Below are positions 33,816 through 44,905 of a stretch of 64,000 nucleotides of DNA, piece by piece. Origin of the DNA: Mesostigma viride (taxonomy: Eukaryota; Streptophyta; Mesostigmatophyceae; Mesostigmatales; Mesostigmataceae); contig RPFO01000188.1 in NCBI GenBank assembly GCA_009746045.1, positions 358,183 to 422,182 on the forward strand, read 5' to 3'. The translations under genes were made by a program, and so were the position numbers. A model generated the notes under the pieces. That model saw only the letters and a list, made by a program, of their open reading frames with translations, had not been told where the DNA came from and did no database searches. Numbering within the stretch: position 1 is the stretch's first letter; the number at the start of each line of letters is the position of its first letter.

Positions 33816-34149
33816 GTAAGTGGTTTTGCTCCTGCTTGCTGCTCGCTTCTCAGGCCTTGCCAGGTGGCTGCGTGAATGACCTCGTTAGCAGCCCACGATG
33901 GCTGGGTGGTCATTGACATTATAGAAACGTGGGATTGGGTAGGCAAAGCCTTAGGACTGCATGCAGCGTTATTGCGCGCATGTGGTTGACTATTTGTAAT
34001 GGTCCCCTGGCCAATCCCTGTCCTTTAAATAGTCAATTTGTTCCTACAACATGAAAAGCGCAGCAGCACTACGTCTGGGTGCCCTACGTCTGGGTGAGGT
34101 CATCCGTTTCGGTTTGGCTACTCTTTGCAAGTGCCTCACCCTATTTGTG

Positions 34150-34465
34150 AGCTCTGCTCCTTTTATCTATGCCTAACCTGCTGAGCTGATAATGCAACGC
34201 CGTATAGAAGAAAATAATTTTGGAAAAATATTTTAGTGCTGGCACACGCACCTAGGTCAGCCCAAGTTGGGGCTGACTAGGCAAGGTGGTTGCCGTAAAA
34301 GGTGGGCTTCCATTTTAGGGAAGCAGGTTGTTTCTTTTGCGGGTCGACAAGTCTGTGTGGATTCCACCGTATAGAGCTAGCACACAATTGTAATAAACTT
34401 GATTTTGTGGTGTCATGCATGCAAAGGCAAAGCAAGGGCATAAATAGATGGCTGATTACATAGTA
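34150..34465 (+). mobile_element. Family A element with internal deletion (copy a)
   Basis: The first half runs to 'gcaggttgtttcttttgcggg' and then jumps directly to 'gacaagtctgtgtggattccaccg', skipping about 130 bases present in 11458-11885. The same deletion is in the copy at 34868, so the two copies come from one event. Confidence 0.8.
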
Positions 34466-34570
34466 GTATTACGTGTAAGCAAAGTACATTGAGCTGCCAC
34501 GCTGGCTTGGCTGCTGACTCCTGGTTGTAACCACTTCCATGCGTGAGGCCCTGCTTGTCTGTACCCGCAG

Positions 34571-34642
34571 GAGCCTGTCCAGTAACCGCCTGAGCGGCAC
34601 CATCCCTCCTCAGCTGGGATCTTTAGTCTCCCTGACAGGGCT
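34571..34642 (+). CDS. LRR exon 9 (24 residues, type II)
   Basis: 72 bases, acccgcag / gtaagt, phase 2-2. SLSSNRLSGTIPPQLGSL then VSLTGL. It is nearly identical to exon 6, with one codon difference near the end (GAA to ACA). Confidence 0.93.
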
Positions 34643-34867
34643 GTAAGTCAGTTTGCCTGTCCCCCCTGCTCATGTGCCAGGCATCATTGGGCGTACCAAG
34701 TACAGTTCAGTCAACTGAAACATCCCGAGGACCTACCAGACCCGTGCTTCGAAAGGTCTACCTTGATCTTGGACCATGATATAGCTGGCCCTGGTGTTCG
34801 CGACTAAAGGCTATGCTCCTTAAATTAAACTATTATGCCAGGCTGTGCATTATTGGTGTTGTCTAGA

Positions 34868-35165
34868 TTTAGAGCTGAGAATGTGACGCTGTACTGTATA
34901 GAAGAAAATCATTTTGGAAAAATATTTTAGTGCTGGCACACGTACCTAGGTCAGCCCAAGTTGGGGCTGACTAGGCAAGGTGGTTGCCATAAAAGGTGGG
35001 CTTCCATTCCAGGGAAGCAGGTTGTTTCTTTTGCGGGTAGACAAGTCTGTGTGGATTCCACCGTATAGAGCTAGCACACAATTGTAATAAACTTGATGTT
35101 TTGTGGTGTCATGCATGCAAAGGCAAAGCAAGGGCATAAATAGATGGCTGATTACATAGTATATA
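34868..35165 (+). mobile_element. Family A element with internal deletion (copy b)
   Basis: It shares the deletion of copy a and the sequence up to 'aaatagatggctgattacatagta'. With copy a it brackets the duplicated exon 9 unit as a pair of direct repeats about 720 bases apart. Confidence 0.8.
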
Positions 35166-35229
35166 TCTAACGACAAGATGTAGAACACACTTACAACCAT
35201 TGTAATACGTATCTTACTGTATAGCATCC

Positions 35230-35600
35230 AAGGCTGGGTTCACTTTGCTGTGACATGCATTACCACAAGACATCAATTATATTACAAAAGTTGTGCAGCT
35301 TATAATTGTGGAAATACCACAGACTAGTCTACCAGATGTCCCTTGGGGGGGCACCTGTATGGTAATGGCAGCACACAACAAAAGGAAAAAGTACAGGGCC
35401 AGCTCACAGCTGCTGTGCCCCTGCACCCACACCTCCTACATGGCTAGTAGCCGAATACTACGTAACAAGCAATACAAAATAACAAACCTGGGGGTACTAT
35501 GTCCCAGCCCAGGGTCACTCTCGGGCCAGTTAAACCAGTTCCTCCCTAAAGCTCCACACGTGGGGGCATTGTTGGCCTGCTCATAAAAAGAATCATGAGA
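35230..35600 (-). mobile_element. 3' terminal part of YR retroelement 2
   Basis: A decayed second half of family A on the minus strand ('ggggcacagcagctgtgagctggccct', 'agactagtctaccagatg' in plus orientation), then the 3' flank 'gggggtactatgtcccagcccagg' shared with 29300-29340. Confidence 0.55.
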
Positions 35601-35637
35601 AGATGAGAAACGTTGAAATGATACAGTATTGAAAAAT

Positions 35638-36430
35638 CTAGAAGCAGCGAAAGAAGACCTGTCTCCACAAAACCGAATCCCAGGCCAGAGCCAGCTGCCA
35701 CAGGGCAGCTGGGATGTCCGCCTGCAATGCTCGATGAAGCCCGACGTAGCGTATCACCGACGCTGGCGATCGCCATCGCCCCTGGAGCTGAATCTGCTCC
35801 GCCGACACCCCCGCCAGGGCTTCCTGGGTCGCCCCCCCATGCCGCAGGCTATGGAAGCTGAAATTTGCCGGGAACTCGCATCCTAACCTGCACTGCCTCC
35901 CATTCCTTCCTGGCCTGGCTATACAACAGACCTCCAAAAATAAAGTCTGTCGGGGCCCGCCCCTCCACCAGCATCCCCAGCAAGCCCAAAGAAAGCTCCT
36001 CCCGCACCACAACATACTGTGCGGAAGCCTGCGCAGTCTTGGGATCCCGGAGCAGCAATGCTCCACCCTCCGCCAAAAGCCCGAGAATTGGATCACCCGG
36101 CAGGGCGACATCATTTACTCGAAGGCCAAGTGCCTCACTGATGCGAAGATATTGCTGAAAGGCAACAAGAATCAACGCGCCCAACCGTGGCTGCCCTCGT
36201 GCAACGAGCAACACCGCAGTGAAATAGCAATAGTGGTTTCCCCGCGTAGGTTCAGATCCTGCCAGCGTCGCCATGGGGATGGACATCCCCACACTGGGTA
36301 AGGTCAGGCAACCAGGCGCGGTGTGGCGTGGCGCGGCGTGGCAGGGCACGGCTGGCAGCATCAGCAGGGTTATGGGCTGTAGCAACCCACACCCAGTGCG
36401 AGCTTGTTGCAGCAGCCAGCGACAGAGCAC
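35638..36430 (-). pseudogene. Tyrosine recombinase of YR retroelement 2
   Basis: The upstream frame (36430-35849) carries the first arginine in FQQYLRISEALGL. A frame change near 35880 leads to 36114-35638, with FHSLRHGGATQEAL (His-x-x-Arg), QGRWRSPASVI and the nucleophile in RYVGLHRAL. The motif order and spacing match element 1, though the sequences differ clearly, so it is a second lineage. One frameshift inactivates it. Confidence 0.9.
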
Positions 36431-37328
36431 AGTACCGCCGTACCATCTGGTTCAGGCGGAATGAAGAAGACCGGCCACGGACAAAAGCACCTATGACAGC
36501 ACTAGAATCCACCAGACGGACCACACGAGTACCACGTACCGCCTTGGTCCTGCACGACCACTCCAGCCCTTGGGTCGCAGCAATTGCCTCCCTCACGTTG
36601 ATGTGGGTAGGCTTGCCTCGCCACCTGTACGACACCGCCGTCCGCCACCGTCCTCCCCCAAGAAGTTCATAGTCCCCTGCCTCCATCCGCACCAGGTCCC
36701 ACTCCTCGGAGAGGGGCACCGCCGTCGTCCGCCACCCCCTCGCCTCCCGCCGGGTCGCCAGACGGGCGCAAGCAGCCGGCGGCAGGTCTTGTTAGACCAC
36801 GCCAGCCCCGCTGCTGCTCGCATCCGTCGCCACCACCCTCTGTGACAGTGGCCGAGCCCTGTCAGCCACCATGAAGGGTGCCAGGGACACCGCCGCCTGC
36901 AGTTCCATGCACACCCGCTGCGGCAACAGCCATCGCCGGCGTTCCGACGATTGCTGCATGGATGCCAGCAGCCGGTAGGTCTCCGACCAGATGGACAGTA
37001 AAGGACGGCAGAACAGCTGCATCCAAACCCATTTCCCAAGCAGGGAATGGAGTTCACGCAAGTAGGAATACCCGCGGACGAGGACACGATCTGTCTGAGC
37101 GATGACCGTACCAACCAGTTCAGCAACCGGAACCATCATGCCGTCCCTCTGGTGTACCACACCAATCGCCGTCACGCTAGTCTGATCAGGCGTAGCCAGC
37201 ACCACCTTGCTGGCTTTCTGCACAAGTCCTACTGCCGCATAAGCACCCGCCACACTGGCTAGCTGCGGCGTCCCTATCGCCTGCACCCCGCCTCGCCCTC
37301 CCTGCCATTGCTGGCACGAGGGGAACAT
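36252..37328 (-). pseudogene. RT thumb and RNase H of YR retroelement 2
   Basis: The frame 37328-36792 reads AAVGLVQKASKVVLATPDQT, then LLGKWVWMQLFCRPLLSIW (thumb) and QRVVATDASSSGAGVV (first RNase H Asp). The frame 36719-36252 reads INVREAIAATQGLEW, VRLVDSSAVIGAFVRGRSSS and NPADAASRALPR. RNase H motifs are complete but in two frames. The RT palm with the YxDD box is absent: the frame begins after it and is fused to a gag start, so this copy could not have moved on its own. Confidence 0.85.
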
Positions 37329-37610
37329 CCCTCAATCCCACTGCATCCTCCTCGGCCAGGGCCTCCATCATCTGCTGTGCTATCGCAGTTGCCGAATCCT
37401 TGGTCTCGCCTTGGTCTATGGTATAGCCTCGGTTGTTCTCCAGGGCCTCTTGCAACTTGTCGGCAAAAGCTCGATCCGCCTCCACCATAGGTCCCCTGCT
37501 CCGAGCAGGAGCTGAGCGACCTGTGAGACTTTCTTTGAACTAGACCCGATCGAGGCGTCCCTTTTCAGCTGCTGCAGAAAATTGGGATGAGGTGGCTCTA
37601 TGTCGCCCAT
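37186..37610 (-). pseudogene. Gag N-terminal piece of YR retroelement 2
   Basis: An ATG at 37610 opens MGDIEPPHPNFLQQLKRDAS and shifts near 37490 into ADRAFADKLQEALENNRGYT and IAQQMMEALAEEDAVGLRD. Short, helical and charged, it is placed where gag should start. It runs into the RT thumb near 37290, with all of late gag and the RT fingers and palm missing. Confidence 0.5.
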
Positions 37611-37619
37611 GGTAAGTAA

Positions 37620-37870
37620 CACTGCTTTATTGTAATATCCCTGATGATGCTTTGTAGGCTTGCTACGCCGTGGTAGGAATTCTTTAGGCAAAAAGAAAAC
37701 TTGGCTTCCCATTCTGGTAAAGCCCACTTAAGTAGCTTCGGGTGCTGACTGACTCACCAGGCAGCTTGGAAAAGTGGCAGTTGGTTCCCAACGGTCACTT
37801 TGCCAAACATTCCCAAAACATGGGATATGTAGGTGACTACGCTGATCGGCTATGCACTCTCAGCTTAGAT
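37620..37870 (-). mobile_element. 5' terminal part of YR retroelement 2 (decayed)
   Basis: 'ttaggcaaaaagaaaac.tggcttcccattctggtaaagccca' and 'gcactctcagctta' are diverged versions of the first half of family A, in the same place relative to gag as at 31.7 kb. Confidence 0.45.
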
Positions 37871-39360
37871 CACTGTGCCAGAGATAATATGAGCGATAGC
37901 TAAACAATTATAAAAGTCAGACAACCATTATGATCATTTGTCAATAAAATTACATTGCAACTGTCAATTTTCTTGATGCATTGTTGTGCCACGAGGTCCA
38001 ACTGTTCTAAGCAAGTCAACGACTCAGGCCGGAAATCATTGCCTGTGCAAGTCAGAGGCTCTGAGCCGCGTGAAAGGACATTGCGTTCTCAACAAAGAAG
38101 TTGGCAACCAGAAGGTGGCACTGCTCTTCGTAGGTTGGAGACATGAACCTGGAGATCGTCTGCTGGCGATGATCACCTGGAATGGCCGACCCCGAAGCAG
38201 CATGGCCGCTCTCCGCCAGCGCCCTGAAGCCAAGGAGCTGCTGCTTAATTAATCCGCTCCTTGGCTCCGGCTTTCCTGGCCCAAGAATCTTGAAACACTT
38301 CCTCTTTTCGCCAACCTTTTCCAGAGGGCAAGCATCTATTCCCTGGCCCGAAATGCCCGCAAAATGGGCGCGCGCATCCTTGTTGCGCTGATGGGTTTCC
38401 CCTCGTCACTATAGTAAAATGATGGCCGCAAAAACCACACCTGAGCTTCAGCTGCGAAACCACCCTCCCCAGCGCATCCTTAGTAGAGGTGACAGTTTTG
38501 TTAGAAATTAAATATGTGTGTGGACTTGATGGAACATTTTGAGACGTAATTGATAATTGCATTGATGACATATTAATCGGCATTATTTAGCCAGGACCAC
38601 ATGCCACCGTTCCTGTCCACCAACCACATAATGTGGATCCCGTGGTGGCTAGTCATCGTGGCAAGGATAGACCAACGCAGGTTGCGTCTTCCTCATATGC
38701 ACAAAGGTGCGCGAATAGTGAGTGCTTGACAGGCTGGCACAGCTTACATAATCAAACTGAAATGCTGAGCTGTACTGCGTTACGCTAGCCAGATTTTCCG
38801 TTAGCACTACTCTAGTCGAGTAGTACGACTGAACAGTACGCTAGTTATAGGTCCTAGGACCCTAGACGTACAAGTCCTGACATAATGCCGGTTCTCGTAG
38901 CTTCGGCACCAAATATCTTGATCATTCCGTGACCGTATCATGAGCCGTAAAATGACACGATCACTGCCCCCAATACTGCATGATACTCTGCCGATATTAA
39001 TTACTACGGCCACAATTACGGCAGGCGGGTGCAATTACTAGGGACGCAACCCTAATACCTCCGTTTTATGTACAATACAATGGCCTTGGTAAAATATATC
39101 ACGGCAGGCATTTGGGCACACAGGGTGAAATTCACCTCTGATACCCCCCTTGCACAATGCCTATAAAGTAAAGACACAATGCAGGTAGGGATAGCTGTTT
39201 CTCCCCCCTTAATTCAGGCAAGGGCCTAAATAAAGCTAGGTAGGGCAGCCAGATATAACATATCACTGACAAGTTTTTCTAGCTACTTACATATTAATTG
39301 TGCTCTAACCCTTTGTCTGGCATGGCTGCGACCATAAACGTGACAACTAACGCAAACCTA
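37870..39360. other. No gene seen
   Basis: Short open frames only. No LRR exon, repeat-family member or transposon protein that I can recognise. Confidence 0.45.
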
Positions 39361-39362
39361 GT

Positions 39363-39712
39363 GAGCAGTCACAGTTAAGTAACGTAACAACGTTACTATT
39401 GACGACTTGTACAAGTCGGCAAAAGTAACGGTATTACGTTACTTAACTAAGACTATGTACACGCCTGGGGTACTGGGTTCAATTTCTCTCAGAGGCAAAT
39501 ATTTCTAGGCGTAGGCCGCGTAGGCCAAGTTAAGAATATTTGTTGGGATATTTCCGGCGGAGGCCGCGGAGGCCAAGTCGAAATATGAATTATGGCGGAG
39601 GCCAGGTTGGCCAAGTCGTAATTGCTCCTCGGTAACGAGCAGGTTTGTTCGGCCCGGAGGAATTCCCCTCGCGGCTAGTTTAGTTAAGTAACGTAACAAC
39701 TGTACTTAACTG
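39363..39712. repeat. Family C repeat: hairpin-flanked, tRNA-like box
   Basis: It begins with a large imperfect hairpin (39373-39450; arms agttaagtaacgtaac / gttacttaact, centre cgacttgtacaagtcgg). Next comes 'ggtactgggttcaatttctc', like a tRNA B box, then three 'ggccnnnnnggcc'-type units, and it ends with 'ttagttaagtaacgtaac' again. The same layout, inverted, occurs twice in tandem at 53.6-54.24 kb. Confidence 0.7.
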
Positions 39713-40063
39713 CCACCGCCATGCGATGTTATTAATAGTAGCTGCACGTACCACGTTCCCAACTCAGCTGGCATTTTCATCGTCCTGCTGGCACTACACT
39801 TTCAGTTAGCTTGCCAACTGCCAAGTCATTACTGAGTCGGTTGCGTGGACTGACGAAATGCCTAGTTCGTAGTAATCGAGCCTAGTTCGTAGTAGAAGAT
39901 CTTGGGGAAGGTAGGTGCTGCGCCACGGTCCGGTTGGCCTCACGCCAAGCACTGCCCTGGCTCGAAAATTTTCGAAGCCTAAACCTCGGCTCGAAATTTT
40001 TCAGAAGTCTGACCACGTATCATCCACATATAATACGTCGGGGCTAAAAAATACGCGTATTAC

Positions 40064-40184
40064 GACACTTGAGCTCCCAAGAAAACCAGCATTTGATTGA
40101 AATCAATGAGTAGAGCCCCTGCCAAAGGCAGGTTTAAGTAGTCATCTCGTCTCCCTCGCATGCAGGAGCAAGAGCCCCCCAAGG
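40064..40184 (-). repeat. Split direct repeat segment B2
   Basis: 120 bases nearly identical to 40666-40785. On the minus strand it starts ggggggctcttgctcctgca and ends at ctcaagtgtc. It lies outside A2 after an 18-base C-rich spacer. Confidence 0.85.
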
Positions 40185-40194
40185 GTGGGATGGG

Positions 40195-40663
40195 TGGGAA
40201 GAAACAATTACGGGTCACAACCCGCCGACCATGCTTATCAAGCCTACCGTCAAAATGGAAAATGGCAAAACCAGAAATATCCTAACGCTGACAATTTAAT
40301 AATTCAGCCAGCCAGCTCATCTGTCACACGTCTGAGCTGTCAGGCCATGTGTACTCTACGAATGCAACCCTGAACACACTACCCAACCAAGCAGCACACC
40401 AATCAATTGGTGAGTGCTGGTTACATCAGATTTTATTACAGCTTTTTGACGCAACTTCCGTCAGCATTCCACACATGGCCGGCCGTTCAAACAAACGGCA
40501 CCTGACTTACAAAAGGCAAAGCTAGTTGCCAGTAGGATTCCCCGGTAAACAACAAGTCGTCCCCATTCGTCTAACAAGCCTTTCTCCATGTACAGCCACA
40601 AGGTTGTGGCGGCCCTTTCTTTCCCGCATTCTGTTTAATAAACTATTTTCAGAGAAATCCGAT
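40195..40663 (-). repeat. Split direct repeat segment A2
   Basis: 469 bases, minus strand from aatcggatttctctgaaaat to cccgtaattgtttctt. It matches A1 (41735-42203), a start at 63522 (plus), and a fragment at 53505-53590. Confidence 0.9.
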
Positions 40664-40665
40664 TA

Positions 40666-40785
40666 TGACACTTGAGCTCCCAAGAAAACCAGCATGTGAT
40701 TGAAAACAATGAGTAGAGCCCCTGCCAAAGGCAGGTTTAAGTAGTCATCTCGTCTCCCTCGCATGCAGGAGCAAGAGCCCCCCGA
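40666..40785 (-). repeat. Split direct repeat segment B1
   Basis: Same 120-base sequence as B2, directly abutting A2 and forming the B1-A2 junction. The minus-strand frame across it gives a peptide CSCMRGRRDDYLNL that recurs in the 53.4-kb remnant, a by-product of the sequence identity. Confidence 0.88.
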
Positions 40786-41734
40786 TCCACCCCAGTCCCT
40801 GGCGCCATTGCCCTCCTCCCCCGCACTGTCGCCGTTCAGGAAACAAAACTTGATAGGATCACTGTTTCCCCAATAACAGTGAACAAAGAAAAGGAGAAGA
40901 CCCCCCCCCCTCTTCCGAGCAGCCTCGAGGGTAGCCGCTTCCATAAAAAGACCACAAAGTGGGGCGTGTCGCAACATCTCCTTCATGGCGACTCAGCCCG
41001 CACAAGGCTATAATAACCCCCTAAGGGGCCCGACAATAAAAGGTTAGCGAATCCGCGGAGCCGCCTCAGCAAAAGATTATTCCAGATAAAAACCCAGAAA
41101 ATTCGCATTCCGACGCCACCAGGGTTTGAACCGCTACCTGCCGGGTGCTGAGCAGGGAGAGACGACAAGGCCAGGCACTGCCACTGCCAGCCGAGACGCC
41201 TTTCCGATACTCGGTTCCTTTTGTGGGAATTTTGCAAATATATTTTCTTCCGGAACGCAAGAAATTAGCCAGCCGCGCGTCACCCTTATATCCCTCGCTG
41301 GCCCATAACAAAAAAGGGCCGCGCACCAAGCCGAAGGCAGCGCCATGCAGCGCCCTAGGCTGTGGGCCGCTGACTGACTACCAGCGCAGTCTCATGGAAT
41401 CTAAATTAATCTATTGACCTTCGCACAGTTTCCGCATTAGCTGCGGACTTCTTAGTCGACATGATTGGCTCCGCTGCTGGAATTACCAGCAGCCGGGGCG
41501 GGGCGCCCAGCCCACTTTCTATGACCACCGAGACGCTGCCCAGCAAGGTGCCAACCAGAACCACTTGGCACATTGGTAACGCGAAATTTCCGTTCCGTTC
41601 AAACCGCCCCTACCTGCCGTGAAGTCGCAAAGCCCGCGACTTCATAGCAGGCAAGGACGGGGTCTTTGCCTAATTTTCTTTAGCCCCGCCGCCATAGTAG
41701 CGAGGCCGCCCATACTGCTTCAGTGAGCACATTC

Positions 41735-42203
41735 AAAGAAACAATTACGGGTCACAACCCGCCGACCATGCTTATCAAGCCTACCGTCAAAATGGAAAAT
41801 GGCAAAACCAGAAATATCCTAACGCTGACAATTTAATAATTCAGCCAGCCAGCTCATCTGTCACACGTCTGAGCTGTCAGGCCATGTGTACTCTACGAAT
41901 GCAACCCTGAACACACTACCCAACCAAGCAGCACACCAATCAATTGGTGAGTGCTGGTTACATCAGATTTTATTACAGCTTTTTGACGCAACTTCCGTCA
42001 GCATTCCACACATGGCCGGCAGTTCAAACAAACGGCGCCTGACTTACAAAAGGCAAAGCTAGTTGCCAGTAGGATTCCCCGGTAAACAACAAGTCGTCCC
42101 CATTCGTCTAACAAGCCTTTCTCCATGTACAGCCACAAGGTTGTGGCGGCCCTTTCTTTCCCGCATTCTGTTTAATAAACTATTTTCAGAGAAATCCGAT
42201 TCC
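41735..42203 (-). repeat. Split direct repeat segment A1
   Basis: Second full copy of the 469-base A repeat. It lacks a B segment on either side, as expected for the 5' A1. Inside the element it is followed (minus strand) by 'gaatgtgctcactg'; the first eight of these bases also follow the A copy at the right end of the window. Confidence 0.9.
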
Positions 42204-42540
42204 CGTACTTATTTTGTCAATACGCGCGTATTTGCCAATATGGGCTAGCACTGGCGAATTTAGCCGACCATCCAGGCAGCTACCATTTGCGGCCTTATTT
42301 CCCGCCTCACTTTGAGAAGCTCTTTTTGGAGAAATCTTACTCTCATAAGAACAACGAACGGGGCAGCTGCAGGAACCCACGAGGTCATGCTTTTGGCCTC
42401 TTGCTTGGTGAGGGCGCTTCATACCCATGCAACGTTCCTTGATGAGGCCTATGTAACATCGCATTTCAGCTTCCTCACTGGCCCTGCGTGCTCCGTGCTT
42501 GCACCTGTATGCCTGGTGCGCTGCTTGCTCCCACGCTCAG

Positions 42541-42615
42541 GGAGATCAAATACAATCCCATGCTAAGCGGCACCGTCCCGCCTCAGCTGGGGTCTTTAGC
42601 CTCCCTGTGGTTTCT
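42541..42615 (+). CDS. LRR exon 10 (25 residues, type I)
   Basis: 75 bases, acgctcag / gtaagc, phase 2-2. EIKYNPMLSGTVPPQLGSL then ASLWFL. It has the type I NPMLSG signature. Confidence 0.92.
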
Positions 42616-43504
42616 GTAAGCCAATCCTATGAACATGCTTGTGCATCCCACTCAGTTTGTGCCAGGTATTCCCGGGTGGCTGGGTCCAGGACCTTGTTAG
42701 CGCACAATAGCTGTATCATGGATGAATGATGTAAACAAAGCACGGAATTAGGTGAATTGGGCGCTGTTGCTGATTGCCGTGTTATTTGCATGGATGATGG
42801 ACAATACCGCCTTTCGCACGGCCAATCCTTGCCTTGGGGTGCGCCTGCAGTCGGGCATGTTGGCAAGTTTCCAGGGGGCAAGAAAGCTCATGCTTCAAAT
42901 TAAGATGATACTACTAGTAAGATGCTAAAAATCTAGTAAGACGTGAACCTTTGCAAAACGTCAGAACCATCTAATTTCTAGGAATAATTGTTGTTCCTAA
43001 TTAGGATTGTGCTTGCCACCAGGCAAGCACACCCGCCCGTGTTACTTAATTATGTCTTGAAGTTCACTATAGAACGTTTTGGGTTTGAGTTGTCTAACTG
43101 GTTGCCTAGCTGCGGCGATCGCATGTTAGCTTTGATAAGAGTATTCAATAAATAGAACGCAGCAACAAGATGAGATAATCCTGTTTGCAATTATGCCGCT
43201 GTTGGCTGGTAAGGGACCAGGCACCTTCCCACCTTTATTCTCTTTCATTGATGCACATGACCACCCCCTCTCGCATATTAATCAGTTTGTTCCTACAACA
43301 GGAGCAAGGTCTGCAGCACTACCTCTGGGTGCCCTGAAGCCGAGGTCATCATTTTTAGCCTTACTACCAGTGGCAAGTGCATCGCTCTTGGCTGGTTCAT
43401 AGGGTCCTATAAACAAAGTGCATTGAGCTGCCACCCAGGCTCCGCTGCTTACTCCTGAACTTTACCACTTCCATGCGTGACACCCTGCTTGTCCGTACCC
43501 GCAG

Positions 43505-43585
43505 GGAGCTGTCCTCTAACAGCCTGAGCGGCACCATCCCGCCTCAGCTGGGGTCTTTAGCCTCCCTGGTGCTAGATATGCGCAT
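43505..43585 (+). CDS. LRR exon 11 (27 residues, type II)
   Basis: 81 bases, acccgcag / gtaagt, phase 2-2. ELSSNSLSGTIPPQLGSL then ASLVLDMRM. Three extra residues at the end break the usual LxxL spacing. Confidence 0.88.
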
Positions 43586-43782
43586 GTAAGTCACTTTGCT
43601 TGTGCCCCCTGTTCACGTGCCAGGCATCTGGCCCTGGGACAGTAAGGGCATACACATAAAGCGTAGTGAATTTAGCACCCGCCAACTACTATATTTTTTC
43701 ATAAAACTTTGAGCGGACAGAAGCCTGGAGGCCCACAGGCAACATAATGTGGGTTGAACAACGTCATTTGCGTCCACCAGGA

Positions 43783-44905
43783 TTAACCCCTGAATGACAC
43801 GATTGAACAAGGTATCTTGAGGTTTTTAGTTTTTGGGATCACTGGTTGGAAGCCGGGTGCTGGAGGTCTTGAAGGAAAGCAATAAGCCTTCATGTACCCA
43901 TTAGCTTCCTTGCCACCAACTTCTTGGTTAAAACAGTGGGTGGACAAAGCATAATATGCATGCATCAACGGCAGGCCCAACCCCTGCAATCTGTGCTTCC
44001 CCAAGCAAAGTTCGATACAAATGCCCATCCAACCGTTTACTGGTCTTTCCCAAAAAGATTTGCGTTCTTGCTCACATCCGCCTTGCTTGTAAAGTTGCCC
44101 TGCCGCAATGGACTCCGTTTTAAACACCAGCGGCTGTGGATACAGTAATGCAGTGCCAAATGGACACATTCCCGCGTGTTGACCCTTTTCAGGGCCCTCC
44201 GCCAACCTCATTAAAGCCCCCTCCCCTACCCAGCGGAAGGAGTTGCTGCCAGCCGCAAAGACAAACAAGGCACAAGTCGCAGCCTTAAGGACCCCGCCCG
44301 AAACCTTAAGCTTTGGTACAAACCCCTCGACCGCGGCCTCTTGGAGCGCATCAGCCTCAATAGGGGTTCAACTCCCCATGCGCCTACCATGCTGCTGGAT
44401 CTACCGGACATGTAGTTGAGGCTGCATATCAGCGCCCACATCCAGCGCCAAGACCTGGCGCCTAGCGGCGGTGGCATCTGGAAAATTCGTAGAACGTTGC
44501 AGCCCCCAGCTGGCCCGACCTGGAACGCAAACGTTTCAAGGTACAACGCCTCTGCGCCTGTCGACCCACTTTGCAACGCGATATAGATGTTAAACTCAAA
44601 TGCTGCCAGCCCACAATAATATTGCATGGGCTCCGCCTTCCCCCACAAAGCAGCCCCATAAGCCCAGGCGGGCTTGTGGCAATCACTACATAAATTACGC
44701 CATTTTAATTGGTGACCCAGTGGCTGCCGGAATTTTCTGTTATTGAACATAAGCCCTGCGCCCAGGAAGGGAATGAGGTTGGTGGGCCATGCACACATCT
44801 TGCACTGCCATAGCCTCGTCCCACATTTTGCAAGAAAGAAGACCTTCCCCTTTGTCGCAGGTCCCCTAGAGGTGGATACGCCTGAACAAATGTCGGCGTC
44901 TCCAA
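43783..44905 (-). pseudogene. Unrecognised coding relic, possibly piggyBac-like
   Basis: Three overlapping minus-strand frames (44905-44705, 44798-44226, 44268-43783) appear to be one broken protein of about 350 residues. One part reads CSDCHKPAWAYGAALWGKAE, then YYCGLAAFEFNIYIAL; the last reads CPFGTALLYPQPLVFKTESI and CEQERKSFWERPVNGWMGI. The KPxxxGxxLW...F.IY spacing loosely recalls the piggyBac transposase core, but no catalytic Asp can be placed, so the family is unproven. It is antisense inside an LRR intron. Confidence 0.35.

Larger units (their letters stand above)
40064..42203 (-). mobile_element. Non-autonomous Ngaro/PAT-like element (A1-B1-A2-B2)
   Basis: On the minus strand the order is A1 (42203-41735), about 950 bases of internal sequence, B1 (40785-40666), A2 (40663-40195) and B2 (40184-40064). 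A1 and A2 are about 469-base near-identical repeats; B1 and B2 are about 120. This split direct repeat order defines Ngaro/PAT tyrosine-recombinase retroelements. The internal part has no RT or recombinase, so it depends on another element. It could be mistaken for a small LTR element; the B repeats on both sides of A2 argue against that. Confidence 0.78.

Noticed and set aside
41100-41160. tRNA gene suggested by 'ggttcaaaccc' (minus strand)
   Set aside because: The T-stem does not pair and no anticodon arm or acceptor stem can be drawn.
40195-42203. Simple LTR (TRIM-type) retrotransposon with 469-base LTRs
   Set aside because: The 120-base B repeat on both sides of one 'LTR', no clear primer-binding site and no TG...CA ends fit split direct repeats better.
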